Notes: generated by a model from the letters alone, not told the origin. Counted from the first letter of the stretch, positions 1-8,152 are shown. The stretch: DNA of 64,000 bases from Sinisalibacter aestuarii (GCF_027923545.1 NZ_BROH01000001.1:124001-188000), one strand, 5' to 3'. Program-made: numbers and translations.

Positions 1-267
1 CCGGTGATCGGCGGCGAGGTGGTCTATGTGCATATCCTGTTCGACGAGCATCAGGTGGTGTATTCCGAAGGGCTGGCGACCGAGAGCTTCCTGCCCGGCC
101 CGCACACGACCAAGGGCTTCGAACGTGAGATCGTCGATGAGATCCGGGCGATCTTTCCAGAGCTCGACCCCGAAACCGGCGCCGGCTACCCCCCTGCCGC
201 CCGGCGCACGCTGAAAGCCTATGAGGCGCAATTGCTCCTGGGCGCGTCCGACGAGGCGGCGGCATGA
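1..267 (+). CDS. Hint_2 domain protein, C-terminal part (gene starts before the window)
   Basis: The reading frame is open at base 1, so only the last 88 residues are seen. The visible start, around LFDEHQVVYSEGL and ESFLPG, matches the end of the Hint_2 (hedgehog/intein-type) domain found in many secreted or surface proteins of Rhodobacterales; the rest is a short tail with ETGAGYPPAARRTLK. The stop codon overlaps the start of the next gene as ATGA, and that gene also carries a Hint_2 domain, so the two form a tandem, translationally coupled pair. What the Hint domain does in these proteins is not established. Family assignment is fairly sure; total length and N-terminal domains are unknown. 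Confidence 0.75.
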   Translation, partial: PVIGGEVVYVHILFDEHQVVYSEGLATESFLPGPHTTKGFEREIVDEIRAIFPELDPETGAGYPPAARRTLKAYEAQLLLGASDEAAA

Positions 268-1367
268 GCTGGATCGCGGTTACAGATCTGACGCGACCGC
301 TCTTCAACATCCGCGGCATCGGCGTTGCCCCGGACGCACCTGGCGCGCGCCCGCCGGTTCAGCCCGATGAAATCCTGCCGCGCGGCACGATGATGCTCGA
401 ACTGCGCTACAACGTCGAACCGGGTGTCACGCAGACCCTGCTGGACTACCACCGCAGCCGGGGCTGGGCGCGTAGCCTGCGCGTCACGCTCGATGGCGCG
501 GGGGTGCTCAGGGTGTCGTCCCGGCAGGGCCTGTCCGGCTCCGAGGCCAGTATTCGCCTGCCCATGCCTGCCCGCGACAGTCGCTTGCGGGTCAGCTATG
601 CCTGGGATGCGCCGCTCCGGCAGGGGCTGCTCACCGTCGAAATGCTGGACGAGGGGCAGATGTATCAGGCGGGCGTCGCCGCCCCGGTGCCGCTGCCGGT
701 CGAAGATCTTCGGTTGATCCTGCGCAACACCGGACCGGCCCAGATCGCCGCCAACGTGATCTTCCTCGCCTTCGCCGACAGCATCGAGCCTGTCGGCTTC
801 GGCATCGGCATTCTTGCCGGCACGCTTGTCGACACCGCCTCCGGCCCGGTGCCCGTCGAGCGGCTGCGGCTCGGTGACCCGGTCACCACCGCCACATCGG
901 GCCGCCAGCCGGTGCGCTGGATCGGCAAGCGCACGGTTCCCGCCTTTGGCAGTTTCCAGCCGGTGCGCCTGCGCAAGCCCTTCTTCGGCCTCAATGCCGA
1001 TGTGACGCTCGCCCCCGATCACCGGGTGCGGATCGACTTTGCCGAAGCCGAATACATCCTCGGCACCGACGAGGTGCTTCTGCCTGCCGCGCATCTGCTC
1101 AACGGCCAGCACGCCCGGCATGAGCGCAGCAACCGGCTGGTGACCTATTATCAGGTGCTGCTCGACGTGCACGATTGCCTGCTGCACGCCGGCATCTGGG
1201 CCGAGAGCCTGTATGTGGGCACCATTGCGCGCCGCCCCGACGTGGCGCGCAGCACCGTACTGGGCGACATGCCCGGCACCGCCATTCCGCAGCACCGCGC
1301 CTTCTCGCACCACCGTCTGAACGATGTCGAGGCGCGCAGTCTGGCTTCGGCATTGCGGCACGCCTGA
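264..1367 (+). CDS. Hint_2 domain protein, probable surface/secreted protein
   Basis: 367 residues. The first 170 or so form a beta-rich region with no recognised family. From about residue 187 a Hint_2 domain begins with GILAGTLVDT and continues through VPVERLRLGD, the block-B-like TLAPDHRV, and the terminal part LLDVHDCLLHAGIWAESL. The residue where Hint domains usually have the catalytic Cys (CFxxGT) is Gly here, so cysteine-driven self-processing looks impossible. The ATG overlaps the stop of the upstream Hint gene, indicating one operon. No clear signal peptide is visible. The family call is confident; function is unknown. Confidence 0.8.
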   Translation: MSWIAVTDLTRPLFNIRGIGVAPDAPGARPPVQPDEILPRGTMMLELRYNVEPGVTQTLLDYHRSRGWARSLRVTLDGAGVLRVSSRQGLSGSEASIRLPMPARDSRLRVSYAWDAPLRQGLLTVEMLDEGQMYQAGVAAPVPLPVEDLRLILRNTGPAQIAANVIFLAFADSIEPVGFGIGILAGTLVDTASGPVPVERLRLGDPVTTATSGRQPVRWIGKRTVPAFGSFQPVRLRKPFFGLNADVTLAPDHRVRIDFAEAEYILGTDEVLLPAAHLLNGQHARHERSNRLVTYYQVLLDVHDCLLHAGIWAESLYVGTIARRPDVARSTVLGDMPGTAIPQHRAFSHHRLNDVEARSLASALRHA

Positions 1368-1440
1368 GCCATTGCTCCGGCTGGACAGGTCTGCGCCGGG
1401 CTGCCACTCTGCCGCCAATACAAACGCACAGGAGCACAAC

Positions 1441-2022
1441 ATGCGCCGTATTGTTTCAGCCCTTTCCCTCGCCCTCATCCTGCCGCTTGCGGCCTGTTTC
1501 GATGCCGATCTGTCAATCAGCTTCATCGACGACAACACCGCCGAAGGCACGATGGTGATGACCGCGACGCCCGAGTTCTACGCGATGGCCAGCTCCGGCA
1601 CCGAGCCGTTCTGCGAGGATGTCGAGGCGACACTGGAAGACGGCAGCCATACCTGCACCGAGACCTTCTCGGGCACCATCGACGAAATCCTCAACGATCC
1701 CGACATGGCCGAAGGGATGACCATCGCGCGCAATGACGATGGCACGCTGTTCGTCGCCTTCGACCTTGGCGACATGACCCAGGACGTGGCGCCGCCGGAA
1801 GAAGCCGGGGCCGAGGCCGACCAGATGAAAGAGATGATGAAGGCCGCCTTCATGGGCCATTTCATCACCGTCAACGTCTCAGGCGCAGAGATCATCGAAA
1901 CCAACGGCACGGTGTCGGAGGATGGCGCCACCGCCACCTTCACGATCCCGCTGGAAACGCTGCTGGCCGATCACAACGACATGCCCGAGGCTTTCGAGGT
2001 GCTCCTGCGCCCTGGCGCTTAG
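1441..2022 (+). CDS. Lipoprotein, paralogue of the lipoprotein at 3726-4343
   Basis: 193 residues, starting at the ATG preceded by AGGAG. A lipoprotein signal peptide ends in LPLAAC, so Cys19 would be lipidated and the protein anchored in a membrane. The mature part is acidic and beta-rich, with two further Cys (FCEDVEAT, HTCTE) that could form a disulfide. A second copy of the family lies 1.7 kb downstream; both share ACFDA, EGMT, a GH after AAF, and a T-x-SEDG segment near the C-terminus. The stop codon overlaps the stop of the opposing nnrU-like gene by four bases. A frame extending further upstream exists but would bury the lipobox. Function unknown. Confidence 0.75.
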   Translation: MRRIVSALSLALILPLAACFDADLSISFIDDNTAEGTMVMTATPEFYAMASSGTEPFCEDVEATLEDGSHTCTETFSGTIDEILNDPDMAEGMTIARNDDGTLFVAFDLGDMTQDVAPPEEAGAEADQMKEMMKAAFMGHFITVNVSGAEIIETNGTVSEDGATATFTIPLETLLADHNDMPEAFEVLLRPGA

Positions 2023-2672
2023 GGCAGCGGCCACACCCCGATCACCGGCATATGCAGCCATAGCAGCAGGCCCCAGAGGCCGAGGCCGACGACCACCCGC
2101 ACAAGCCCGCCCGGCGTGACCTCGACGCGCCGGGCGGTTTGCGTCAGCCGCTCCCATTGCGCGCCCATCTGCCGCCGCTTGCGCCGGTCGATCAGCGTCG
2201 TGCCGAGGATGGCGAAGCCGAGGAAGGTGCCGAACAGGATCACATGGGCAAGGTCGCCATTGGGCACCATATGCGCCCCGGCCCACAGCCCGATAGCCAC
2301 CAGCAGCGGGTGGCGCACCCAGCCGACGATGCCCGGATGCGCCGGATCGAAGGCGGCGTTGCGCCCGCCGCCGAAGGAGAGCGGGTTGGGCCGGCCGATG
2401 GCGAGCGCGACGATCACCGAGGCGAGCGCCAGCGCCACCAGCGGCACCCAGCTTTGCCATGGCTGGCGCGGCCAAAGCTCGACATAGGGCGCGCGCCCGG
2501 CGGCGACGATGAGCCAGGTGAGCACCAGCACGGACAGCGCCGAATAGGCAAGGCTGAACCCCCGCGCACCGATCAGCGCGACGATGCGCGCCTTCACCGC
2601 CGGGCGCACCGGCAGCGAATGCGAGACGAAGAACACCGCGAAGGCGAGGATGAAGCCGCTCCAGCCGGTCAT
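2019..2672 (-). CDS. NnrU family membrane protein
   Basis: 217 residues with about six hydrophobic membrane segments, beginning with MTGWSGFILAFAVFFVSHSL. The segment GRPNPLSFGG, the VRHPLL loop and the conserved histidines fit the NnrU/isoprenylcysteine methyltransferase-like membrane family. NnrU was first linked to nitrite/nitric oxide metabolism, but members occur in many Rhodobacterales without denitrification genes and their activity is unclear. It is the last gene of a three-gene minus-strand unit, three bases after the HAD phosphatase, and converges with the 1441 lipoprotein with overlapping stop codons. Confidence 0.7.
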   Translation of the reverse strand: MTGWSGFILAFAVFFVSHSLPVRPAVKARIVALIGARGFSLAYSALSVLVLTWLIVAAGRAPYVELWPRQPWQSWVPLVALALASVIVALAIGRPNPLSFGGGRNAAFDPAHPGIVGWVRHPLLVAIGLWAGAHMVPNGDLAHVILFGTFLGFAILGTTLIDRRKRRQMGAQWERLTQTARRVEVTPGGLVRVVVGLGLWGLLLWLHMPVIGVWPLP

Positions 2673-2675
2673 GGC

Positions 2676-3308
2676 CTATCCCAGCACATCGGCCACCCGC
2701 GCCGCAAGCGCGTCGGGGCTGGCGCAAAAGGCGGTGGCATGGCCCAGCTCGGCGGCATCGCCATAACCCCAGCCAACGCCGATGCTTGCCATGCCCACCG
2801 CCCGGGCCGCGTCGATATCGTGGTGCCGGTCGCCGACCATGACGCAGGCGCCCGGATCAAGCCCGAGTTCCGCCAGCGCATGGGCGAGCAGCTCCGCCTT
2901 ATCGTTGCGGGTGCCGTCGAGCTCGGGGCCGAATTCATGGGCAAGGTGGCGGTTCAGCCCGAAATGGGCGGTGATGCGGGTGGCATAGGCATGGGGCTTG
3001 GCGGTGGCGAGGCAGAGCCGGTAGGCCGCCGCCATTGCATCCATCGCCTCTGGAATCCCGTCGTAAACCCGGTTCTCAAACAGCCCGACGCTGGTATAGC
3101 GCTCACGGTAGAGCCGCAGCGCCTCCGCCGGATCGGGCACACCGAGGCGGGTGAAGCTGTCGATCAGCGCCGGGCCGACGACCCAGCGCAGCGCCTCGGG
3201 TGGCGGCGCGTCGATCCCAAGCGCCTCAAGCGCGTGGATCACACTGGCGATGATGCCGGGGCTCGACTCGGTGAGCGTGCCGTCGAGGTCGAGGAAAACC
3301 GTCTTCAT
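2676..3308 (-). CDS. HAD-family hydrolase, phosphoglycolate phosphatase-like
   Basis: 210 residues, close to the usual 210-230 of this subfamily. Motif I is FLDLDGTLTES with the nucleophile and acid/base Asp; motif II is the Thr of LATAKP; the motif III Lys is near NDKAELL; motif IV is VMVGDRHHDIDAA. The helical cap between motifs I and II marks subfamily IA, which includes phosphoglycolate phosphatases and other small-phosphomonoester hydrolases. The exact substrate cannot be read from sequence. The start ATG overlaps the stop of the 112-residue gene upstream as ATGA, so the two are probably co-translated. Confidence 0.8.
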   Translation of the reverse strand: MKTVFLDLDGTLTESSPGIIASVIHALEALGIDAPPPEALRWVVGPALIDSFTRLGVPDPAEALRLYRERYTSVGLFENRVYDGIPEAMDAMAAAYRLCLATAKPHAYATRITAHFGLNRHLAHEFGPELDGTRNDKAELLAHALAELGLDPGACVMVGDRHHDIDAARAVGMASIGVGWGYGDAAELGHATAFCASPDALAARVADVLG

Positions 3309-3643
3309 GCGTCGTCGTAAAACGGGGTCATCTGCGCCACGATCACCGCGTTTTCCTCCAGCGCCCGCCCCATCAGCGCGCGCTCTTCGTCGGAGATATC
3401 GTGCCCGTCGGCCAACCGCTCGTCGAGCGTGCCATAGCCCGATACATCGAGCGGGGCGAGATCGGCCTGTTTCAGAATCGCCACCGTCTCGCGCACCGCC
3501 TCCGCCTCATCGACGCCCGAGGCATAGCACATCAGCGCAGCGCCGGTGCTGCCCTCCGGCAGCCCGTCATTGGGATGGCGGCCAACTTCCACGAGCAGGG
3601 TGTAGACCTGTTGGCGCTTGGGTTTTTTCGGGCGGTCAGTCAA
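3305..3643 (-). CDS. Conserved small protein of unknown function
   Basis: 112 residues, cytosolic, acidic toward the C-terminus, with no signal peptide or membrane segment. The N-terminus is basic (MTDRPKKPKRQQVY), followed by TLLVEVGRHPNDGLPEGSTG and an Ala/Glu-rich helical half. I do not recognise the family. It is the first gene of the minus-strand unit running into the HAD phosphatase (ATGA overlap) and the NnrU-like protein, so a role connected to the phosphatase is possible but only inferred. A perfect 9+9 base inverted repeat lies just upstream, between it and the divergent lipoprotein gene. Confidence 0.6.
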   Translation of the reverse strand: MTDRPKKPKRQQVYTLLVEVGRHPNDGLPEGSTGAALMCYASGVDEAEAVRETVAILKQADLAPLDVSGYGTLDERLADGHDISDEERALMGRALEENAVIVAQMTPFYDDA

Positions 3644-3675
3644 AGGGCTTGCCTTTCGGGGTGTCGCGTCTGTCT

Positions 3676-3700
3676 ATTGCGAAAGCGTCAGTTTCGCAAT
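3676..3700. promoter_or_regulatory. Perfect 9-bp inverted repeat between divergent genes
   Basis: ATTGCGAAA at 3676-3684 and its exact complement TTTCGCAAT at 3692-3700 are separated by seven bases. The repeat sits in the 82-base gap between the divergent 112-residue gene and the lipoprotein at 3726, where a shared operator would be expected. It could also fold as a hairpin in the lipoprotein transcript. I cannot match it to a known regulator. Confidence 0.45.
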
Positions 3701-3725
3701 TCGTCTCCGTGTGAAAGGGGTTTCC

Positions 3726-4343
3726 ATGCGTGCCATCCTGTCTCTCGTCGCCGTGCTCACGCTCACGGCCTGTTTCGACGCAGAAATGGTGCTCGACTTC
3801 AAGGATCGGGAGAATGTCGAGACGACAGTGACCACCGAGCTTGCCCGCGCGCTCTACGATATGTCGTCACTGAGCGATCAGGATCCTTGCGAAAACGGCA
3901 TCGGCACGCTGACGGAAGAAAGCTTTACCTGCGTGCAAAGCGCCACGATGACGATCGACGAGGCCATCGCCCGGCCCAACCCGTTCAACGAGAGCGAGGA
4001 ATTCGACCCGTCCGAAGGCATGACGCTGACCCGGATCGACGACAACACGATGCGGGTTTCGGTGAAGCTCGACGAGCTCAACAACCCCGACAACACGCCC
4101 GAACAGCTCGATGGTATGGGCGACATGGCTGCCGCCGCCTTCGCCGGGCATTCCATCATCTTCCGGGTGCGCGGCTACAAGATCCTCGACACCACCGGAA
4201 CGCTCTCGGAAGACGGCAGGGAAGCCTCGCTCGTCGTTCCAATCACCGGGTTGCTGACCGGCAATACCGGCCTTCCGCCCGCCTTCGAGACCACGGTGCA
4301 ACTGGAAAAAAGCTGCGCGTTTCTCGGGTTGTTCTGCGACTAA
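3726..4343 (+). CDS. Lipoprotein, paralogue of the lipoprotein at 1441-2022
   Basis: 205 residues. The start chosen is the ATG after GAAAGGGG; it opens a short signal peptide with lipobox LTLTAC, giving a lipid-anchored Cys16. The mature protein begins CFDAEMVLDF, parallel to CFDADLSISF of its paralogue, and shares the paired cysteines, the EGMT block, AAFAGH and the C-terminal SEDG segment. It has an extra C-terminal Cys pair (SCAFLGLFCD). Both copies face the same way on either side of the nnrU/HAD unit, suggesting duplication followed by separation or insertion. Function unknown. Confidence 0.75.
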   Translation: MRAILSLVAVLTLTACFDAEMVLDFKDRENVETTVTTELARALYDMSSLSDQDPCENGIGTLTEESFTCVQSATMTIDEAIARPNPFNESEEFDPSEGMTLTRIDDNTMRVSVKLDELNNPDNTPEQLDGMGDMAAAAFAGHSIIFRVRGYKILDTTGTLSEDGREASLVVPITGLLTGNTGLPPAFETTVQLEKSCAFLGLFCD

Positions 4344-4423
4344 CGCCAGACTCCGGCCTCTCCAAACCGTTTAAACCGCCTGCCGCCTGCAAGCGCGAGA
4401 TGCAGCAACGAATACGTCTCTTG

Positions 4424-4457
4424 TTGACTGTTATGTTATGATATTACATAACATAAC
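4424..4457 (+). promoter_or_regulatory. Zur-like operator over the promoter of the CobW-type GTPase gene
   Basis: GTTATGTTATG at 4430-4440 and its exact complement CATAACATAAC at 4447-4457 flank a six-base AT spacer. AT-rich palindromes of the TGTTATnnnATAACA kind are typical zinc-uptake-regulator (Zur) boxes in alphaproteobacteria. A -35-like TTGACT at 4424-4429 and, 17 bases on, a -10-like CATAAC at 4447-4452 place the palindrome across the promoter, so a bound repressor would block RNA polymerase. The gene downstream is a COG0523 GTPase, a standard Zur target. The palindrome is certain; the regulator is inferred. Confidence 0.75.
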
Positions 4458-4475
4458 AAAAACGCAGGAGACCCT

Positions 4476-5675
4476 ATGCAACCGCGCCTTCCCGTTACCG
4501 TCCTTTCCGGCTTTCTCGGCGCCGGAAAGACCACTCTGCTCAACAATGTGCTTAACAACCGCGAGGGCCGCCGCGTCGCGGTGATCGTCAACGACATGTC
4601 GGAGGTGAATATTGATGCCGACCTTGTGCGGCAGGGTGGCGCCGAGCTTTCGCATACCGAAGAAACGCTGGTGGAAATGTCCAATGGGTGCATCTGCTGC
4701 ACGCTGCGGGGCGACCTGCTGGAAGAGGTGCGCCGCCTCGCCGAGCACGGATGTTACGACTACCTGCTGATCGAATCCACGGGCATCGCCGAACCCCTGC
4801 CGGTGGCCGCGAGCTTTGCCTTTCGTGATGAACAGGGCCAAAGCCTTGATGACATTGCCCGCCTCGACACGATGGTGACCGTCGTTGATGCGCTGAGCCT
4901 GCTTGCCGACTATGCCAGCCATGACTTCCTCGCCGACCGGGACGAGACGGCGGGGGATGGCGACGAGCGTCGCATCGTCGACCTGCTTGTCGATCAGATC
5001 GAGTTTGCCGATGTCGTCGTGCTCAACAAGGTTTCGGCCGCTGGCCACGAACGGGTGGCGGCGGCCCGGGCGATCATCGTGGCCCTGAACCCCGATGCGC
5101 GGGTAATCGAAACCGACTATGCGGATGTCGCGCCGGGGGCGATCCTCGATACCGGCCTGTTCGATTTCGACCGCGCCCATGAACATCCGCTCTGGGCGAA
5201 GGAACTCTATGGCTTTGAAGACCATGTGCCCGAGACGGAGGAATACGGCGTGACCTCGTTCGTCTATCGCGCCCGGCGGCCCTTCGCCCCGCAGGCAGTG
5301 CATGATGTGCTGAACGATGATCTGCCCGGCGTGATCCGGGCCAAAGGGCATCTCTGGGTCGCCACGCGGCCGGATTGGGCGGCCGAATTTGCGCTTGCAG
5401 GCGCGCTCAGCACGATCCGGCCCCTAGGCCGCTGGTGGGCTTCGGTGCCGCGCAGCCGCTGGCCGGGTGCGATGGAGGCGCAGGGTCAGATCATGGCCGC
5501 CTGGCAAGAGCCGTTCGGCGACCGGCGGCAGGAAATCGTGTTCATCGGTTCCGGAATGGATCAGGCAGCGATTACCGCTGCGCTTGACGGAGCGTTGTTC
5601 GGGCCGGACGACCGTTTTGCTCCGTCGCTGGCGGATGTGCTCGAAGATCCGTTTCCGGTTTGGGGGCAGGTATGA
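4476..5675 (+). CDS. CobW/COG0523-family GTPase, zinc metallochaperone type
   Basis: 399 residues. The P-loop [10 protein letters not shown] is at residues 11-20, the metal-binding CICC motif follows in [12 protein letters not shown] around residue 75, and VVLNKV gives the guanine-specificity motif. The C-terminal CobW_C domain runs from about residue 260 ([13 protein letters not shown]). Length and motifs fit the ZigA/YeiR-like branch, which hands zinc to essential enzymes when zinc is short. The Zur-like box directly upstream supports a zinc role rather than cobalamin or nitrile hydratase service. Its stop overlaps the next gene as ATGA. Confidence 0.85.
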   Translation: MQPRLPVTVLSGFLGAGKTTLLNNVLNNREGRRVAVIVNDMSEVNIDADLVRQGGAELSHTEETLVEMSNGCICCTLRGDLLEEVRRLAEHGCYDYLLIESTGIAEPLPVAASFAFRDEQGQSLDDIARLDTMVTVVDALSLLADYASHDFLADRDETAGDGDERRIVDLLVDQIEFADVVVLNKVSAAGHERVAAARAIIVALNPDARVIETDYADVAPGAILDTGLFDFDRAHEHPLWAKELYGFEDHVPETEEYGVTSFVYRARRPFAPQAVHDVLNDDLPGVIRAKGHLWVATRPDWAAEFALAGALSTIRPLGRWWASVPRSRWPGAMEAQGQIMAAWQEPFGDRRQEIVFIGSGMDQAAITAALDGALFGPDDRFAPSLADVLEDPFPVWGQV

Positions 5676-5962
5676 GGCGCAACCTGTCCAGCGGCCTCAA
5701 GTGCAGGCGCTGCGGCACCCCGATGCAGGAGTATGACCGTCTGCCACCAGTCCTGCGCCGCTGGCTGGCCGACGCCATCCTGCCTTGGTCTGCCCGCTCG
5801 GTGCACCGGGCTTGGGGGCGGGCGCGGCGCGCGAGCGATGGGTGCGAGATACGGGCGCTGGAACGTCTGACCGCTGCGGAAGCCCGGCAGATCAGCCGTG
5901 ACGCACCCCATGTCTGGGGTGCGCCGGTTCCGCCGGAAATCAGTCCCGCAGAAGCTCGTTGA
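5672..5962 (+). CDS. Small protein resembling the DUF6525 family
   Basis: 96 residues, basic, beginning [21 protein letters not shown], with a conserved middle [20 protein letters not shown] that resembles small Rhodobacterales proteins filed as DUF6525. The ATG overlaps the stop of the zinc GTPase, so it is probably the second gene of that operon and zinc-regulated with it; the CRRC pair near the N-terminus could hold a metal, but that is speculation. Its last 23 bases overlap the convergent dapD coding sequence, and a strong 9-bp hairpin (5902-5923) lies within its 3' end. Confidence 0.6.
   Translation: MRRNLSSGLKCRRCGTPMQEYDRLPPVLRRWLADAILPWSARSVHRAWGRARRASDGCEIRALERLTAAEARQISRDAPHVWGAPVPPEISPAEAR
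5902..5923. terminator. 9-bp hairpin at the dapD 3' end, possible terminator
   Basis: CGCACCCCA and its exact complement TGGGGTGCG flank a TGTC tetraloop. On the minus strand it begins 17 bases after the dapD stop codon. No T-run follows, so it may act as a Rho-assisted or 3'-end-protecting structure rather than a classical intrinsic terminator. It also codes for the end of the opposing small gene. Confidence 0.35.
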
Positions 5963-6767
5963 TTCCGGTCTTCGAGCGGGTCTTTTCGTCCACCCGCTTC
6001 ACGATCACCGCGCAGTAGAGGTTCACCCCGTTCTTCGAGGGCATCGAACCGGCGACGACCACCGAGTAGGGCGGCACTTCGCCATACATCACCTCGCCGG
6101 TGTCGCGGTCGACGATCTTGGTGGATTTGCCGATGAACACGCCCATGCCCAGCACCGAGCCTTCGCGCACGATGCAGCCTTCGACCACTTCCGAGCGCGC
6201 GCCGATGAAGCAATTGTCTTCGATGATGGTCGGGCCGGCCTGCATCGGTTCCAGAACGCCGCCGATGCCGACGCCGCCGGAAAGGTGCACGTTCTTGCCG
6301 ATCTGGGCGCAGGAGCCGACGGTGGCCCAGGTGTCCACCATCGTGCCTTCGTCGACATAGGCGCCGAGGTTCACGAAGCTCGGCATCAGCACCACGCCGG
6401 GAGCGATATAGGCCGATTTGCGCACGACAGCGTTGGGCACGGCGCGGAAGCCAGCCGCCTGCCACTGGTTGTCACCCCAGCCGGCGAACTTCGAGTCCAC
6501 CTTGTCCCACCAGCCGCCGCCCTGCGGGCCGCCGGACTGCTGTTCCATGTCCTTGATGCGGAAGCCGAGCAGCACCGCCTTCTTGGCCCATTGGTTCACA
6601 TGCCAGTCGCCGCTCTCCATCTTTTCGGCCACGCGCAGGCTGCCGCCGTCGAGTGCGTTCAGCGTGTCTTCGATCGCGTCGCGGGTTTCGCCTTTGGTGG
6701 CGGGCGTGATGGTTTCGCGCGCCTCCCAGGCGGCTTCGATGGCAGCTTCAAGCTGTGCGTTGGACAT
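5940..6767 (-). CDS. dapD: 2,3,4,5-tetrahydropyridine-2,6-dicarboxylate N-succinyltransferase
   Basis: 275 residues, the standard length. DapD transfers succinyl from succinyl-CoA to tetrahydrodipicolinate in the succinylase route to meso-diaminopimelate and lysine. The N-terminal helical domain (to about residue 100) is followed by the left-handed beta-helix of hexapeptide repeats: [65 protein letters not shown]. The PSKNG loop near the C-terminus is typical. The gene stands alone on the minus strand, divergent from the LOG-family gene. asd, an earlier step of the same pathway, lies 17 kb away. Confidence 0.95.
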   Translation of the reverse strand: MSNAQLEAAIEAAWEARETITPATKGETRDAIEDTLNALDGGSLRVAEKMESGDWHVNQWAKKAVLLGFRIKDMEQQSGGPQGGGWWDKVDSKFAGWGDNQWQAAGFRAVPNAVVRKSAYIAPGVVLMPSFVNLGAYVDEGTMVDTWATVGSCAQIGKNVHLSGGVGIGGVLEPMQAGPTIIEDNCFIGARSEVVEGCIVREGSVLGMGVFIGKSTKIVDRDTGEVMYGEVPPYSVVVAGSMPSKNGVNLYCAVIVKRVDEKTRSKTGINELLRD

Positions 6768-6859
6768 GTAACTCTCCCCGATTTCGGTTCTTTCCCGGTT
6801 GCGCGATGGCTATAAGGGCTGAAACAGCCCCGCGCAATGCGGCAAGAGAGGACGAGCCG

Positions 6860-7708
6860 TTGACCGACGATACCCGCAGCCATCCGTTTCGCCATTCCGG
6901 GCAGGACCGCGACGCATCCCACCATTATCCCGATACGCCGCAAACCCGCTCGCCCACCTATCGGCTGGCCTATGACGACCTCGACTTCATCCTGCGCGAC
7001 GAGCTGCGCCCGGTGCGTCTGCAACTGGAGCTTCTGAAGCCGGAGCTGGTGATGCAGGAGCAGGGCATCGAATCGACCGTCGTGCTCTTCGGCGGTGCGC
7101 GCATCCCCCGGCCCGAGAACAAGGATCAGGCAAAGACGAAGACGCTGGGCGAGCTGTCGCATTACTACGACGAGGCCCGCCGCTTCGCCCAGCTCGTCTC
7201 GCGGCAGTCGACGGAGAACGGGCATCGCTGCAAGGTGATCGTCTCGGGTGGCGGCCCTGGGGTGATGGAAGCGGCGAGCCGCGGCGCGGCGGATGTCGGC
7301 GGCAAATGCGTCGGCCTCAACATCGTGCTGCCGCATGAGCAGGCGCCGAACGAATGGGTCACGCCGGAGCTGTGCTTCAACTTCCACTATTTCGCCATCC
7401 GCAAGATGCATTTCCTGATGCGGGCCGAGGCGATCGTGGTCTTCCCCGGCGGGTTCGGCACGCTCGACGAGACCTTCGAGAGCCTCACCCTGATCCAGAC
7501 CAAGCGGATGCGCCGCATTCCGGTGATCCTGTTCGGCCGCGACTTCTGGCAGAAGATCATCAACTGGGAGGCACTGGCCGATGCGGGCACGATCAGCCGC
7601 GAAGACCTCGATCTGTTCGAATTCGTCGAAACCGCCGAAGAGGCGATGGACATCATCGACGAGTGGGAAAGCAAGTGCGAGGTGAAGCTGAAGAACGGCG
7701 AGATCTGA
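6860..7708 (+). CDS. LOG family protein (TIGR00730-type, possible nucleotide hydrolase)
   Basis: 282 residues from a TTG start chosen because AGAGAGGA sits eight bases upstream and the N-terminus MTDDTRSHPF then fits relatives; an ATG at 6806 would add 18 residues. The Rossmann core carries VLFGGARIP, the VSGGGPGVMEAASRGA block and PGGFGTLDETFE, the two signatures of LOG/lysine-decarboxylase-like proteins. Some members release cytokinin bases from nucleoside monophosphates, and some act on other nucleotides; the old name lysine decarboxylase is wrong. This longer form with an N-terminal extension is common in alphaproteobacteria. The substrate is unknown. Confidence 0.8.
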   Translation: MTDDTRSHPFRHSGQDRDASHHYPDTPQTRSPTYRLAYDDLDFILRDELRPVRLQLELLKPELVMQEQGIESTVVLFGGARIPRPENKDQAKTKTLGELSHYYDEARRFAQLVSRQSTENGHRCKVIVSGGGPGVMEAASRGAADVGGKCVGLNIVLPHEQAPNEWVTPELCFNFHYFAIRKMHFLMRAEAIVVFPGGFGTLDETFESLTLIQTKRMRRIPVILFGRDFWQKIINWEALADAGTISREDLDLFEFVETAEEAMDIIDEWESKCEVKLKNGEI

Positions 7709-7714
7709 CCGGCG

Positions 7715-8152
7715 TCAGCCCTTCATGGCGGCCTCTTTCATCCGGTCAAGCAATGCTGTCTGGCTGTGGCCGGGAAACGGTGCCGCGAAACGGCGCATCA
7801 GCGTGGGATAGCCAAAGCCGATCTCGGAGGTGCGGCAGAGAAAGCGCCCGGTGATCGCATCGTGCAGCGCCAGCCCGCCGCCTGCTTCGCGCAGCGAACA
7901 GCCCCGCTCGATCAGCCGCGCGCGCAGGTCGCGCCAGCCGCCCGCCTCGATAAAATCATCGCGCACCCGCGCGCGGATCGGCGCAAGCAGATCCTCGGCG
8001 GTGCGGGGATGCCGGGCAAACCCGTCGCGCCGGTGAAAGTCGCGCTCGATGGCGAGACGGATGATCTGGCCGACCGACACATCCTCACCCCGCGCGATCT
8101 GGTCGAGCCGGGCGAGCATGCTTTGCGGAAGTTTGAACGTGACCGATTCCAT
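7715..8152 (-). CDS. Ribbon-helix-helix domain protein
   Basis: 145 residues. The first 45 (MESVTFKLPQSMLARLDQIA through VGQIIRLAIERDF) have the beta-strand/helix/helix pattern of ribbon-helix-helix DNA-binding proteins of the CopG/Arc type. The rest contains a basic segment and SEIGFGYPTLMRRFAAPFPG, which I do not recognise. It may be a transcription factor with a small effector or protein-binding tail. No toxin gene is adjacent, so an antitoxin role is not supported by context. It converges with the LOG-family gene, seven bases apart. Confidence 0.65.
   Translation of the reverse strand: MESVTFKLPQSMLARLDQIARGEDVSVGQIIRLAIERDFHRRDGFARHPRTAEDLLAPIRARVRDDFIEAGGWRDLRARLIERGCSLREAGGGLALHDAITGRFLCRTSEIGFGYPTLMRRFAAPFPGHSQTALLDRMKEAAMKG

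Noticed and set aside
219-1550. Minus-strand open frame across the Hint_2 gene
   Set aside because: Covers a recognisable Hint gene and the lipoprotein start; no Shine-Dalgarno or family match.
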